The notes under the pieces were generated by a model. It saw nothing but the letters and a program-made list of their open reading frames with translations, searched no databases and was not told the origin of the DNA. Position numbers and translations under genes: made by a program. From positions 1 through 63,511 of the forward strand of contig NZ_AZDG01000014.1 in the NCBI RefSeq assembly GCF_001434665.1: a stretch of 63,511 nucleotides of DNA. Direction: 5' to 3'. The DNA is from Companilactobacillus tucceti DSM 20183 (GTDB taxonomy: Bacteria > Bacillota > Bacilli > Lactobacillales > Lactobacillaceae). Below, one piece after another: positions 24,802 through 32,853 of the stretch; positions within the stretch are counted from its first letter, which is position 1, and the number at the start of each line of letters is the position of its first letter.

Positions 24802-27129
24802 ATGGTAAAAATTAAGAAACCTGCTTCATATACTGACATAGATTCTGGTCTTTCAAGTGAAGCTATACAATCTAAAATAAATCAAGGACTTACAAATGTC
24901 CAAATAAAAAAATTATCCCGATCGATTCCCCAAATCATCGGTAGTAATCTATTTACCCTATTCAATCTTTTAAACTTGGTCATCGCCATTCTCATCTTTT
25001 GGACTGGTTCATATCGAAATCTATTTTTCTTAGGACCTGTAATTGCCAATATAATTATTGGAAGTTTCCAAGAGATACGCTCTAAACTGACCATTGATAA
25101 AATCAGTCTTGTAAATGTTCAGGATTTTCCTACTATTAGGAATGGCGTTAAAATTGACGTTAAAATTGAGGACCTAGTAGAAGACGATATCATTGTATTA
25201 AAACGTGGAGATACGATTCCAGCTGATGGTATCGTGCGTTCTACAAATGGCCTACAAACTAACGAATCAAGTATTACTGGTGAATCCGATACTATAACTA
25301 AAGAAGTCGGTGAACCGGTTTACTCAGGGAGCTTCGTAGTTGCTGGACAAGCTAAAATGCAACTGACTCAAGTTGGATTGAATAGTTTTGTTTCCCAATT
25401 ATCTTCTGCTGTCAGTAAAGATAAACGCTCAGTAAGTGTCTTAATGAAGATTATCAACAACATCATTAAAATTCTAACATACACCATCATCCCTATTGGG
25501 CTTCTTTTATTTTTCCGTTCGTATCTTCAAAACAACAATATTTCAACTTCGATCCTTGGGACCTCTGCATCTGTTATCGGAATGATACCAGAAGGTTTAG
25601 TTTTACTAACATCAGTTGCCTTAGCCACTGGTGCTTACAACTTATCTAAAAAAAATATTTTAGTACGATCACTAAGTGCAATTGAAACCCTTGCTAGAGT
25701 CGACACTCTTTGCCTGGACAAAACGGGAACTATTACTACTGGTAATTTGAACGTTAAAAAAATAATAGCCTTCAATGACTTTTCAGAAGAAATGATTAAA
25801 AAAACGGCTACCAAAATTGTCGATGCTACCCAAGAAACCAACGCGACTGCACTAGCAATAAAAAAATTGAATAGTGATTCGCTAAATGTAGAAATAAAGA
25901 AAGTAATTCCATTTTCATCAGAAACTAAATACTCTGGCTTTATAGACATCAACAATACTAAGTACATCATGGGAGCTCCAGAGTTTATCATAAAAAATCC
26001 TTCAGATGATCTAAAAAATACTATTCAAACCGCTGCTCAACAGGGCTTTAGAATTATTGCTGTTTTGAAACAAGATACTTTAGTTGGCTTAATAAAAATT
26101 GCCGATGAAGTAAGAAAACAAGCTCCAGCCACATTCAAATACTTAACAAATCAAGGAATCGATTTGAAAATCATTTCAGGTGACAATCCTGTTACTGTGG
26201 CAAATGTTGCTAAACAAGCTGGGATAGATTCCGGTGAGAATTACGTAGATATGAGCGAGATCGATGAAAATTGTGACTATCATAAATTAGTTAATGACTA
26301 CAAAATTTTTGGTCGCGTTCGTCCAAGTCAAAAATCAGATTTAATAAAAGCTATGCAAGATAACGGATTAACCGTTGGTATGACCGGTGACGGTGTCAAT
26401 GATGTTTTGGCAATGCGTCAATCAGATTGTAGTGTAGCTATTGCTGGTGAAAGTGATGCCGCTGAAGCAAGTGCCGATTTCGTATTATTAAATAGGAACT
26501 TTGATTCAATGATTTTCATGCTTAACGAAGGCCGCAGAGTTATCAACAACGTTGAACGAGTTGCTTCTTTATACTTGATAAAAACAATCTATTCAGTAGT
26601 TTTGGCGGTCATCTTTATTATTCTTGGAACCGGATATCCATTCCAGCCTTCACAACTAACGCCAATTAATGCTTTAACCGTGGGTATTCCAACGTTCATC
26701 TTAGCTTTAGAGCCAAATTACACTCCTCCAGCTGGAAGATTTATGAGAAATGTCATGGAGATAGCCTTACCCGCCGCAATATGTAATATCTTATTAATTT
26801 GTGGAATTGCTTTCTTTGGTGGAAAAATGAACATTCCATTTAATATAACCTCGACCCAATCTGTGTTTGTGATCGGTTTGATTGGATATTGTGCTTTATT
26901 GTCAATTAGTAAGCCGCTTATAAATCGTAAGAAAGTAATGATCGGCGTGTCCTTTGCCATTTTTGCAATACTATTTATTTTCGGAGCATCATTATTTGGC
27001 ATTCAAAGTATTATGGATTGGCGCTACATTTTCATTTACTTAACTATCTTTATCATAATCTGGCCCCTATTCATATTTATGCGTGAAGTACTGGGACGTC
27101 GAGTATTTTCTAGAATAAATTGGAAGTAG
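24802..27129 (+). CDS. Cation-transporting P-type ATPase (P2-like, CtpE type)
   Basis: 775 residues. The actuator motif TGES is at 159-162. The ion-binding helix carries IPEGLVLLTS at 262-271. The phosphorylation loop CLDKTGTIT has D306, and the hinge is GMTGDGVNDVLAM. Ten predicted helices, with no N-terminal metal-binding CxxC, so it is not a copper or zinc pump. PEGL rather than PEGLP and the short N-terminus resemble CtpE-like calcium exporters. The ion is inferred. The last codon runs straight into half repeat A3. Confidence 0.87.
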   Translation: MVKIKKPASYTDIDSGLSSEAIQSKINQGLTNVQIKKLSRSIPQIIGSNLFTLFNLLNLVIAILIFWTGSYRNLFFLGPVIANIIIGSFQEIRSKLTIDKISLVNVQDFPTIRNGVKIDVKIEDLVEDDIIVLKRGDTIPADGIVRSTNGLQTNESSITGESDTITKEVGEPVYSGSFVVAGQAKMQLTQVGLNSFVSQLSSAVSKDKRSVSVLMKIINNIIKILTYTIIPIGLLLFFRSYLQNNNISTSILGTSASVIGMIPEGLVLLTSVALATGAYNLSKKNILVRSLSAIETLARVDTLCLDKTGTITTGNLNVKKIIAFNDFSEEMIKKTATKIVDATQETNATALAIKKLNSDSLNVEIKKVIPFSSETKYSGFIDINNTKYIMGAPEFIIKNPSDDLKNTIQTAAQQGFRIIAVLKQDTLVGLIKIADEVRKQAPATFKYLTNQGIDLKIISGDNPVTVANVAKQAGIDSGENYVDMSEIDENCDYHKLVNDYKIFGRVRPSQKSDLIKAMQDNGLTVGMTGDGVNDVLAMRQSDCSVAIAGESDAAEASADFVLLNRNFDSMIFMLNEGRRVINNVERVASLYLIKTIYSVVLAVIFIILGTGYPFQPSQLTPINALTVGIPTFILALEPNYTPPAGRFMRNVMEIALPAAICNILLICGIAFFGGKMNIPFNITSTQSVFVIGLIGYCALLSISKPLINRKKVMIGVSFAIFAILFIFGASLFGIQSIMDWRYIFIYLTIFIIIWPLFIFMREVLGRRVFSRINWK

Positions 27130-27168
27130 AGCGCAACCCAACACGCTCAGCTTTCGAGCATTAAAGTA
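27130..27168 (+). repeat. Family A half repeat (copy A3)
   Basis: Only the 5' half is present: GAGCGCAACCCAACAC, then CTCAGCTTTCGAGCATTAAA. It begins at the stop codon of the P-type ATPase and breaks off before the central stem, where a C hairpin and a B element follow. Confidence 0.75.
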
Positions 27169-27177
27169 AAACACAAA

Positions 27178-27211
27178 TAAGGGGCTGTGACATATGTCAT
27201 AGCCCCTTTTT
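27178..27211. terminator. Family C hairpin (copy C1), terminator-like
   Basis: AAGGGGCTGTGACATATG pairs with CATAGCCCCTT through the GTGAC-TATG-TCA apex and ends in TTTTT. The same hairpin with changed stem bases recurs next to other family B copies. Confidence 0.75.
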
Positions 27212-27230
27212 ACATTTCCGAAATTTTTAT

Positions 27231-27355
27231 ATAGCCTAAACGTGTAACAAAAGGCTGCAACCTCCACATAGTCTAGAACCACAAATGATTGAAAGTCCCA
27301 ATCATTCGTGATTCTAGACTACGTTCCGGTGGCAGACCGCCTTTTGTCACACCCT
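27231..27355 (-). repeat. Family B repeat (copy B2)
   Basis: On the minus strand it starts at the stop of the lectin-WxL gene with AGAGGGTGTGACAAAAGGC. It carries TTGCCACCGGAACGTAG and CTATGTGGAGGTTGCAGCC and ends GTTACACGTTTAGG. With A3 and C1 it forms a mosaic that fills the whole convergent gap. Confidence 0.8.
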
Positions 27356-29572
27356 CTAGTTAAGACTATCAACCAAAGTCCAATCAATCTGACCAACATA
27401 ATTTCCACTTGTTACATCAGTTGTCGATTGTAATAACACTCCAGAATCACTTGTCCAATCATACTTATCCGGAATTGAAGTAGTACCTGTTTCAGCGTCT
27501 TTTGACTCACCGATTTTAATCAAGTTATCCTGCATATCTCGAGTAGAATCAGCATCTTTATAAATAATATAACCGGCAAACTCTTTATCACCATCCATTA
27601 ATGGGCTTGCCTGTGCATCTAATTCCCAAGATGAGTTCTTAGACGTTACGCTTAACGGCCAATCACCTTGACGCTTTATTATTCTAGCACTAGCACCATT
27701 AAGAGTTCTAAAACTGTACGCGTCTGAAGCATTTATCTTGGAATATTTATCATCAACGATGACCGTAAAAGTCATACTATTCGATTTTATATAGTACGAA
27801 TCAGAAGCAAAAATCGTTATTTTATGTGTACCTGCTTTCAAATCAGTACCAGATAAAATTTGACTAAAGCTAAGACTTGTATCTGACCCTGATGAACCAA
27901 CATTAATTAAATCCTGATCTTCTCCATCAACATTCACATGAATATCAGCACCTTGAGTATCAAACTTAGCACCATCAGAATACTTTAAATTACCATCAAT
28001 TGTTGCGTCTTGATCTTGTTGAATTTCTTGTGATGATTGCGTAGTTGAAGTTAGTGATAACGTGTGTTTTGGTACAGAAGGTCTAATAATAAATCCTGGT
28101 GCATAAGTATCTCCGATATATGTATTACCCTTAAATGAAGCATAGCTCTTAGGTACCGTTGTTCCTAACATTGAGTATGCTGTTCCAACATGTATTTCAA
28201 TTGTTGCCGTTTTATTATTTTCATTTAACGCATTAGTTGTTGGAGACGTACTAATGGTATGTGTTATCAAATTTTTGGAGTATTCACTTGAAGTTATTGT
28301 TTCAGTATTACCATTAGCAAACGTCACAGTTCCACTTTTGAACGTAGTCATATTAGGAAGATTAATATTAGCTAAAATATCTTTCAAATCCACAGTTCCA
28401 CTATTATATTTAACTTGATACTTATAGGTTAAATTATCACCCGAATTAATATAATTGTTACCCTCTGGATCATCCAAAACACGACCATCTTGACTATCAT
28501 CAATCAATTGTGAAGTTATTGAACCATCAACAATAGTTGGTATGGATTCAAGAACTAATAATAAACCGCCTCCAAGTGAACTGGCAGAACCTGTAAATCC
28601 CCAGTATAGTTTTTTACTCCCGTTAAGATGAAATTGACTCAAATCGACCGTCTCTGTTTTTGATTCTTTAATTGGATTAGTTTGAGTTTCAGTACCTGTA
28701 GAAGAATTTTCGGTACCATCTGGATTTTTATCATTGATCGTATACGTTACATCAGCGGTTTTCCCATCACTATTGGGACTATATTTAACTGATAAATGGT
28801 GCCAATAGTGTCCAGATGTATTACTACCTAAGTAATGGTACATAACGCCTTGATGAATAAGCTGATAGGTGTTAGTTCCAACATTAACATAAGAACTTGA
28901 TTTACCTGGATAATTACTTGCAATATGCGGTTTTGCCGTTTGTAATCCTACATCAAAAGCATTATTAGTTATATTACTATTATTTGAATTTGTATCGAGT
29001 TCTATTGCCCAACTATTTTGAATAGCACCTGCTGGATTCGAAGTATCTGGAGCCCAAACACCTAGTCCTTCAGGAGGGGTCATAATCGGTTTACCTGATG
29101 CTTCATTACCTAAAGTAGCTCTAGCATTTTCTCCTTTAGGATCATTTTGCAAGACAAAGGCTAAGCTGGCATCCATCTTGCCACTACTTCCTGGTCCTGC
29201 TGCGACCCAAAAACCAAATGTTTGTGACTTAGTAATATCTAACATGTTATTGCTTTTACTCCACATATAACCTGTAGTATCTGAAGAATCCCCTGCTTGA
29301 TTAATTCCACCAATTGCTGAATAAGGATCCACATTACTAAATCCATTATTCGCCATCACAAATGCATTACGATATCTATTATCATCACCGGATGTTCCCC
29401 AAATTGGATTTGGGTCATTAAATAAATTTTGAATAGAATTATAATTCAATCCCTTAGGCGCCTGCACACGTACGTCATCGGCAGAAACTTTAATACTCAA
29501 ACTAAAAAAGACAAGCAAAAATAAGCAGGCTTGCAAACTAATCATCAATATTTTCTTTGCTTTCCCTGACAT
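27356..29572 (-). CDS. L-type lectin-like WxL surface protein
   Basis: 738 residues. A signal peptide ends near SADDV (about residue 31). Residues about 35-320 resemble a legume-type lectin: SQTFGFWVAAGPG, NSWAIELDTNSNNS, and HHLSVKY followed by a Thr/Asp-rich strand. Middle beta domains follow (about 330-625). The C-terminal WxL domain has WPL near 645 and WTL at 731-733. So it is probably a secreted wall-bound protein that recognises a glycan. AGAGGAGAA precedes the ATG. Single gene; ligand unknown. Confidence 0.83.
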   Translation of the reverse strand: MSGKAKKILMISLQACLFLLVFFSLSIKVSADDVRVQAPKGLNYNSIQNLFNDPNPIWGTSGDDNRYRNAFVMANNGFSNVDPYSAIGGINQAGDSSDTTGYMWSKSNNMLDITKSQTFGFWVAAGPGSSGKMDASLAFVLQNDPKGENARATLGNEASGKPIMTPPEGLGVWAPDTSNPAGAIQNSWAIELDTNSNNSNITNNAFDVGLQTAKPHIASNYPGKSSSYVNVGTNTYQLIHQGVMYHYLGSNTSGHYWHHLSVKYSPNSDGKTADVTYTINDKNPDGTENSSTGTETQTNPIKESKTETVDLSQFHLNGSKKLYWGFTGSASSLGGGLLLVLESIPTIVDGSITSQLIDDSQDGRVLDDPEGNNYINSGDNLTYKYQVKYNSGTVDLKDILANINLPNMTTFKSGTVTFANGNTETITSSEYSKNLITHTISTSPTTNALNENNKTATIEIHVGTAYSMLGTTVPKSYASFKGNTYIGDTYAPGFIIRPSVPKHTLSLTSTTQSSQEIQQDQDATIDGNLKYSDGAKFDTQGADIHVNVDGEDQDLINVGSSGSDTSLSFSQILSGTDLKAGTHKITIFASDSYYIKSNSMTFTVIVDDKYSKINASDAYSFRTLNGASARIIKRQGDWPLSVTSKNSSWELDAQASPLMDGDKEFAGYIIYKDADSTRDMQDNLIKIGESKDAETGTTSIPDKYDWTSDSGVLLQSTTDVTSGNYVGQIDWTLVDSLN

Positions 29573-29944
29573 TTCTCCTCTTCCTTTCGTGCTTTTTACC
29601 CCGATAAAAATATGTATATATCATTACCTATATAATAATACCTTTGGATAATTTATTCATTGGTTCGGAAGAATTTCATTTAAAAAAATAAAATTGTAAC
29701 AAAATATATTTTTTTCTTCTTAAAATAAACGGTTCTAAGTAATCCCTACAGGTCTATATGAAAAGGCTTTCGTAAAAATAAAGGAAGAGATATAATATTC
29801 TTAGGATTTAAATGGATCTCAAATTATTCCTAGACTTCTTTCTACCAGAGATAGACACACGGTTTCTAAGATCTTATGGAATCCACTTTTCCCATCCACA
29901 ATAAATCTAGGTTGATATTATTCTAATGAAAGAAGTGACATCTG
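29573..29944. other. Gene-free AT-rich stretch
   Basis: 372 bases between divergent genes. I see no repeat family member. A weak rightward promoter, TTCGTA (29769-29774), 16 bases, TATAAT (29791-29796), may serve the small membrane protein at 29945 through a leader of about 145 bases. Promoter-like AT tracts for the lectin-WxL gene lie near 29610-29640 but are not distinct. Confidence 0.4.
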
Positions 29945-30145
29945 ATGATGATGTATCCATATATTAAATTAGGCCCTAGAGATGGAGTTTTGTTAATTTC
30001 AGTTCTTATTATGTTAGTCTTAACCTTAGTTTTTAAATGGTCAGTATGGGAATTTTTGCTTTCCGTTATTGCAGTAATAATTTCGTTTTTAGCAGGAAGC
30101 ATGAAACCAAATAAGAAAAAAGTACTTGCTTTCATGAAAAAATAG
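29945..30145 (+). CDS. Small two-helix membrane protein, unknown
   Basis: 66 residues with two hydrophobic helices (about 13-32 and 33-51) and a Lys-rich end NKKKVLAFMKK. Three consecutive ATG codons open the frame, and GAAAGAAG upstream is a poor ribosome site, so the exact start is unsure. Base composition and the positive-inside tail favour a real protein over the minus-strand frame in the same place. Family not recognised. Confidence 0.5.
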   Translation: MMMYPYIKLGPRDGVLLISVLIMLVLTLVFKWSVWEFLLSVIAVIISFLAGSMKPNKKKVLAFMKK

Positions 30146-30289
30146 TTAAAATTGGGACAGAACACAAAGAGGCTAGATATTTTTTCTTGGTATAAATCCA
30201 GAAAAAGTATCTAACCTTTTTACTTATATTCAATTTCAAATAATATAGTATGTTTATTAAATTAGTTATTCACATAGTGTTACATATTA

Positions 30290-30459
30290 GTCTCTGGGTA
30301 CAAGAAATATTGGTAGCGGTGAAGGTTGTGTTAGGGCTTTAGCCCTTACACAACGGGACGAGTTTTGAAATTTGCGCCTTTTGCGAAGTTCAAAATTGAG
30401 CTTGAAGACCTCGGCTCCAAGCGGTCCCCACAGCGCCAATATTTCTTGTACCCAGAGAC
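30290..30459 (+). repeat. Family D four-way-junction element (copy D4)
   Basis: A perfect outer stem of 24 bp runs from GTCTCTGGGTACAAG through ATATTGG to its complement at 30436-30459. Inner stems: GTTGTGT/ACACAAC with GGGC/GCCC, TTTTGAA/TTCAAAA and GCTTGAAG/CTCCAAGC capped by ACCTCGG. Junction boxes GTGAAG, GGGACGA, TTGAG and CGGTCC are conserved. It is the best paired copy. Confidence 0.82.
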
Positions 30460-30491
30460 GGCAATTAACAAACTAACTCATCTACTTTTCC

Positions 30492-30544
30492 TAAGTATGC
30501 AGTATAAACGCGCAACCCAACACAACTTTTTCCGCTTAAAACAA
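30492..30544 (-). repeat. Family A half repeat, tandem duplicate (copy A4)
   Basis: 53 bases nearly identical to 30589-30641, from TATGCAGT-TAAACGCG to CCGCTTAAA-CAA. Only this half of family A is present. It is followed by a different hairpin-like stretch (30545-30580) before the complete copy A5, which suggests a local tandem duplication with replacement. Confidence 0.7.
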
Positions 30545-30588
30545 GGAGTCCCAGCACTCCAAAATCGGATTTCTCCTTTTATTTTTCT

Positions 30589-30724
30589 TAAATATGCAGT
30601 CTAAACGCGCAACCCAACACAACTTTTTCCGCTTAAAGCAAAAGATCCCATCAATCCAAAAACGGATTGATGAGATCTTTTGCCTTAATGCTCGAAAGCT
30701 GACCGTGTTGGGTTGCGCTCTCGT
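30589..30724 (-). repeat. Family A repeat (copy A5)
   Basis: On the minus strand: GAGCGCAACCCAACACGG, CAGCTTTCGAGCATTAAGG, central stem CAAAAGATCTCATCAATCC with its partner, then TTTAAGCGGAAAAAG and TTGTGTTGGGTTGCGC. The outer arms pair perfectly. It begins within a few bases of the stop of the small gene at 30727. Confidence 0.82.
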
Positions 30725-30726
30725 AC

Positions 30727-30927
30727 TTAAGGTTTAACGGTCTTGCGTTTCTTACCGTGTCCCTTGTGATTTCTTTCCATGCCCATTAGATAGACAGCTG
30801 AAATCACAATGACTTCCATTAGGGTTAAAATTGCCCTTTGCTGGTCAGCAATGTAAAGAATTACGCTGACAACCAATAAAGTTATAATTAAAATCGTTAA
30901 GGAAAATATGGGACCTTTCTTTTTCAT
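30727..30927 (-). CDS. Small two-helix membrane protein, unknown
   Basis: 66 residues: a basic start MKKKGPIF, two hydrophobic helices (about 7-26 and 30-48), then a basic tail rich in Lys, Arg and His (GMERNHKGHGKKRKTVKP). The ATG at 30927 has AGGTGG five bases ahead. A GTG three codons upstream lies inside that site and is rejected. Family not recognised. It is preceded by the prs terminator, so it has its own transcript or read-through. Confidence 0.6.
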   Translation of the reverse strand: MKKKGPIFSLTILIITLLVVSVILYIADQQRAILTLMEVIVISAVYLMGMERNHKGHGKKRKTVKP

Positions 30928-30960
30928 ATATACCACCTTTTATATTTTTTGATTAGTTAT

Positions 30961-31000
30961 AAAAAAGGATTCTTCTGGGACACCCCCAGATGAGTCCTTA
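30961..31000 (-). terminator. Terminator after prs
   Basis: On the minus strand AAGGACTCATCTGGG pairs with CCCAGAAGAATCCTT around GGTGT and is followed by TTTTTATA. Confidence 0.88.
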
Positions 31001-31975
31001 TTTTATTTCTCGATAGTTATCACGAACAGTAAACAATGGCGCTGTTGAATCATCTGATTCAATAATGCGAATAGCATCTCCAACTAATCCAGTAACTGAT
31101 AATACCTTTAGTTTATCAAAACAGCATTCATCAGGGATAGTAATTGAATCTGTAACAACAATTTGTTTCAAATCAGAATCTTGCAATCTTTGAGCTGCAT
31201 TCTTTGAAAAGATTGGATGTGTCGCTGCGGCAGAAACACCAGTGGCACCAGCATTCATTAATGACTTAGCACTATTGATCATTCTAGTACCTGTATCGAT
31301 CAAGTCATCTACAATAACACATTCTTTTCCTTCAACGTCACCAATAACGTCAGAAACAATATCATCATCTTCAGTAGATCTTTGGTCAACGATAGCAATT
31401 TGTGATCCAAATACTTCTGCTAAAGCACGCGCACGTTTTGTTGAATTATGATCAGGAGCAACGAAAACAACATCTTCTTTATTATCCATTGTATCCATAA
31501 AGTAACGAGCAAAGATAGGCATTGCACGTAGATGATCCACTGGAATATCGAAGAATCCTTGAATTTGATCAGCATGCATATCAAGTGCAATCACACGATC
31601 AACTTTTCCCATTTCAAGCATGTTAGCAAAAAGCTTAGCAGAAATAGGTTCTCTGGAACGTGATTTTCTATCTGAACGCGTATATGCAAAGTATGGTAAA
31701 ACACATGTAATTCTATGTGTACTTGCACGTCTTAACGCATCAACCGCAATCATCAATTCCATAAAGTTATCGTTAACGGGATCAGATACAGAGTGGATGA
31801 TATAAACATCCTTACCACGAATACTCTCGTTGATCTGAATGTTGATTTCCCCGTCACTAAAATGAGAAACAGAAGCATCCAACAATGGAATTCCCATATA
31901 TTCAGAAATTCTCTTTGCTAAAGGTTTATTTCCATTTAAAGAAAGTAAAGCAAGTTTATCTAATGACTGAGACAT
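30998..31975 (-). CDS. prs: Ribose-phosphate pyrophosphokinase
   Basis: 325-residue class I PRPP synthetase: ribose-5-phosphate + ATP gives PRPP + AMP, for nucleotide, His and Trp synthesis. It has DMHADQIQGFF at about 134-144 (the metal and ATP site), the flexible catalytic loop region with VVFVAPDHNSTKRARALAE, and the PRPP-binding loop CVIVDDLIDTGTRM at about 221-234. Length is typical. GGAGG precedes the ATG. It follows yueI after 15 bases, probably in one unit. A second prs copy elsewhere is common in lactobacilli and cannot be judged. Confidence 0.92.
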   Translation of the reverse strand: MSQSLDKLALLSLNGNKPLAKRISEYMGIPLLDASVSHFSDGEINIQINESIRGKDVYIIHSVSDPVNDNFMELMIAVDALRRASTHRITCVLPYFAYTRSDRKSRSREPISAKLFANMLEMGKVDRVIALDMHADQIQGFFDIPVDHLRAMPIFARYFMDTMDNKEDVVFVAPDHNSTKRARALAEVFGSQIAIVDQRSTEDDDIVSDVIGDVEGKECVIVDDLIDTGTRMINSAKSLMNAGATGVSAAATHPIFSKNAAQRLQDSDLKQIVVTDSITIPDECCFDKLKVLSVTGLVGDAIRIIESDDSTAPLFTVRDNYREIK

Positions 31976-31990
31976 TTTTGTCCTCCAAAA

Positions 31991-32371
31991 TTATAAAAGT
32001 ACTGGTCGTCCAATGGGTTTATTCTCGTCAGCAATCACCAAGGCCATATCAGAATCGGTTAATTCTCGACTACCTTTTCTCACGGGTGATTGCGTAACAA
32101 TGGTAAACTTATACCCTAATTTTACACTTAATTGAATATAATTATCCAGTATGTATGGATCTATTTTTCCATTTAAATAAAGATGATAATGAGGATACTT
32201 TTTCATAATGTCCTCTACCAGCTTGATATTACTAGAGTTCTTTAATTGTGCAACCGTTAACGCGATCGCAACTCTTTCAGCAAAATTACCTAAAAATTTA
32301 TTTTTTTCATCAGGCTTTAATTGTGGCTTGCCAAAAATATTTTTCTTAATATAATCTTCAACATTAGTCAT
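31991..32371 (-). CDS. YueI family protein (DUF1694)
   Basis: 126-residue soluble protein matching the Firmicutes YueI family: VEDYIKKNIFGKPQLKPDEKN at the start, ERVAIALTV in the middle, and a final segment FTIVTQSPVRKGSRELTDSD. The function is not known. GAGGGATG lies before the ATG. It is upstream of prs on the same strand and 64 bases from a divergent small gene. Confidence 0.88.
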   Translation of the reverse strand: MTNVEDYIKKNIFGKPQLKPDEKNKFLGNFAERVAIALTVAQLKNSSNIKLVEDIMKKYPHYHLYLNGKIDPYILDNYIQLSVKLGYKFTIVTQSPVRKGSRELTDSDMALVIADENKPIGRPVLL

Positions 32372-32443
32372 AGCATCCCTCTTTCTCTTCGCTTAATTAA
32401 TATCATAATTGTATAATAGAAGCAATGAAAGGATGTGTTGGTT

Positions 32444-32680
32444 ATGGACGAAATGGTATTTTTTAACCCGGGCGATGCAATTGCTAATTCAAGGGATTTT
32501 GGCGAAGCTGTTCGAGGAGCACAAATATATAAAGCTAAAGATCCTTATGAATCATCCTTGGTAGTAGCAGAGGACGTAGCTGATAATAAGAAGTTCTACG
32601 TTTATTTTGCTAAGGACGCTAAACCAAACGACAAAGAAGATACAGGTGTCGTGCAATATAATGTTAAGAAAAGAATTTAA
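32444..32680 (+). CDS. Small soluble protein of unknown function
   Basis: 78 residues, acidic and hydrophilic, with DPYESSLVVAEDVADNKKFYVYFAKDAKPN in the middle, a pattern of beta strands. AAAGGA lies 10 bases before the ATG at 32444; a GTG at 32435 is too near it. A family A repeat begins 6 bases after the stop. No family recognised. Confidence 0.62.
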   Translation: MDEMVFFNPGDAIANSRDFGEAVRGAQIYKAKDPYESSLVVAEDVADNKKFYVYFAKDAKPNDKEDTGVVQYNVKKRI

Positions 32681-32685
32681 TTTAC

Positions 32686-32802
32686 AGAGTGCGACAAAGC
32701 ATGGTCAGCTTTCGAGCATTAAGGCAGACAAGGTCAGTAATCCGACGGATTGCTGACCTTGTCTGTTTTAAGCGGAAAAAGCTATGCTTTGTCGCACGTT
32801 TA
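32686..32802 (+). repeat. Family A repeat (copy A6)
   Basis: Outer arms GTGCGACAAAGCATGG and CTATGCTTTGTCGCAC. Boxes TCAGCTTTCGAGCATTAAGG and TTTTAAGCGGAAAAAGC. Central stem CAGACAAGGTCAG/CTGACCTTGTCTG with apex AATCCGACGGATT. Ends CACGTTTA. A typical full copy. Confidence 0.85.
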
Positions 32803-32853
32803 TGTTACAAATTTAAAGATAAAAATAAAGAACCGAATTCAGAAAAATGTATT

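Noticed and set aside
29923-30165. 80-residue minus-strand frame opposite the small membrane protein
   Set aside because: The plus-strand frame has a better membrane-protein pattern with a basic tail; the minus frame has no ribosome site.
30365-30604. 79-residue frame across D4 and A4
   Set aside because: Lies wholly in repeats; similar short frames occur in other copies and reflect shared repeat sequence, not a protein family.
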